A stretch of 64,000 nucleotides of DNA from Polymorphobacter megasporae. GTDB lineage: Bacteria; Pseudomonadota; Alphaproteobacteria; Sphingomonadales; Sphingomonadaceae. Shown piece after piece: positions 63,717-64,000 of this stretch; the stretch's first letter is position 1, and each line of letters opens with the position of its first letter. Under the pieces are notes generated by a model, which saw only the letters and a program-made list of their open reading frames with translations, was not told the DNA's origin and did no database searches. The DNA is taken from NCBI RefSeq assembly GCF_018982885.2, contig NZ_CP081848.1, positions 496,001-560,000 on the forward strand, in the 5' to 3' direction. The position numbers and the translations under genes were made by a program.

Positions 63717-64000
63717 CTAAGCACGTATCCTTGTCGCATGCGGGCTTCTCGCACGTGCGGCGGCGGTCATCCGAGAGGTTGCTTCGGTTATGAACTCGCG
63801 CTCGGCTTCGAACGTCGCAAAAAAGCGCCGAGGCAGGACCAAAGCGCTGCTCTGAATCAGGAACACCCAATGTTTGCGTGTTACATAAAGGTCGGTAACG
63901 CCCGCCCACCGGGCGGTCATCGTCAGGTCGGCTAGATCAATAACGATCGCCTCGGGAGTCAGGCGGAAAGAAAGTGGCTGTTCGTACGGCTGTCCGCGTT
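63717..64000 (-). CDS. YcxB-like protein, C-terminal part (runs off window)
   Basis: The frame is open through the window's right edge, so the start is missing. The visible 94 residues (QPLSFRLTPEAIVIDLADL, ARWAGVTDLYVTRKHWVFLIQSSALVLPRRFFATFEAEREF) match the C-terminal beta domain of YcxB-like proteins, where a Trp-x-x-V strand precedes a PRRxF turn. Family members usually have two N-terminal membrane helices. Function unknown. Confidence 0.7.
   Translation of the reverse strand, partial: RGQPYEQPLSFRLTPEAIVIDLADLTMTARWAGVTDLYVTRKHWVFLIQSSALVLPRRFFATFEAEREFITEATSRMTAAARARSPHATRIRA

Noticed and set aside
1-64000. CRISPR array, tRNA or rRNA genes
   Set aside because: I saw no regularly spaced direct repeats and no tRNA- or rRNA-like sequence; a dedicated search (tRNA covariance model) would be decisive.

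Overview
The window is high-GC DNA that reads like the accessory part of an alphaproteobacterial chromosome, most likely a sphingomonad. The hints are a MucR/Ros-type regulator, a stand-alone BLUF photoreceptor next to a GGDEF-EAL protein, and the general protein style. This is inference from protein families; there is no rRNA or other marker gene here. I see no tRNA, rRNA or CRISPR array.

Left part (0-10 kb): ordinary metabolic and regulatory genes. A c-di-GMP enzyme and BLUF protein form an operon. They are followed by a beta-class glutathione transferase, an epoxide-hydrolase-like enzyme divergent from a LysR regulator, an isonitrile-hydratase-like DJ-1 protein with an isochorismatase-like hydrolase divergent from an AraC/DJ-1 regulator, and a saccharopine-dehydrogenase-like protein.

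Middle part (11-33 kb): a defence and stress-signalling island. It starts with a DNA methyltransferase followed by a GHKL ATPase fused to a PD-(D/E)XK nuclease. Two small HTH genes flank this pair, and the left one shares an operator-like dyad region with the methyltransferase. Next come an ApeA-like HEPN protein, a lipoprotein/membrane pair, a second HEPN protein, and a vWA + PP2C + kinase triad (TerY-P type) followed by a membrane zinc-ribbon protein. The island ends with an orphan ParS/Xre-like antitoxin domain and a small cluster with a DEDD 3'-5' exonuclease. 

Right-middle part (33-53 kb): a MucR regulator, a membrane GGDEF protein, an orphan MNT-type nucleotidyltransferase, and a three-gene tyrosine-recombinase operon arranged like Tn554 tnpABC. 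Beyond a 1.3 kb gene-free stretch with two perfect hairpins lies a winged-helix-like gene and a very large nuclease-NACHT-repeat gene (about 1,600 residues). A single-base frameshift just before the Walker A motif splits that gene.

Right end (53-64 kb): an IS3-family element with its own stop mutation is interrupted by a complete IS21-family element (54515-56859, with a 5-bp AGCCC duplication), and a GNAT gene is cut at the IS3 end. Then come an oxidoreductase operon divergent from an HxlR regulator, a frameshifted FAD monooxygenase divergent from a TetR regulator, and the C-terminal part of a YcxB-like protein that runs off the window.

The strongest candidates for new biology are the methyltransferase / GHKL-nuclease pair, the HEPN plus TerY-P cluster, and the split nuclease-NACHT gene.
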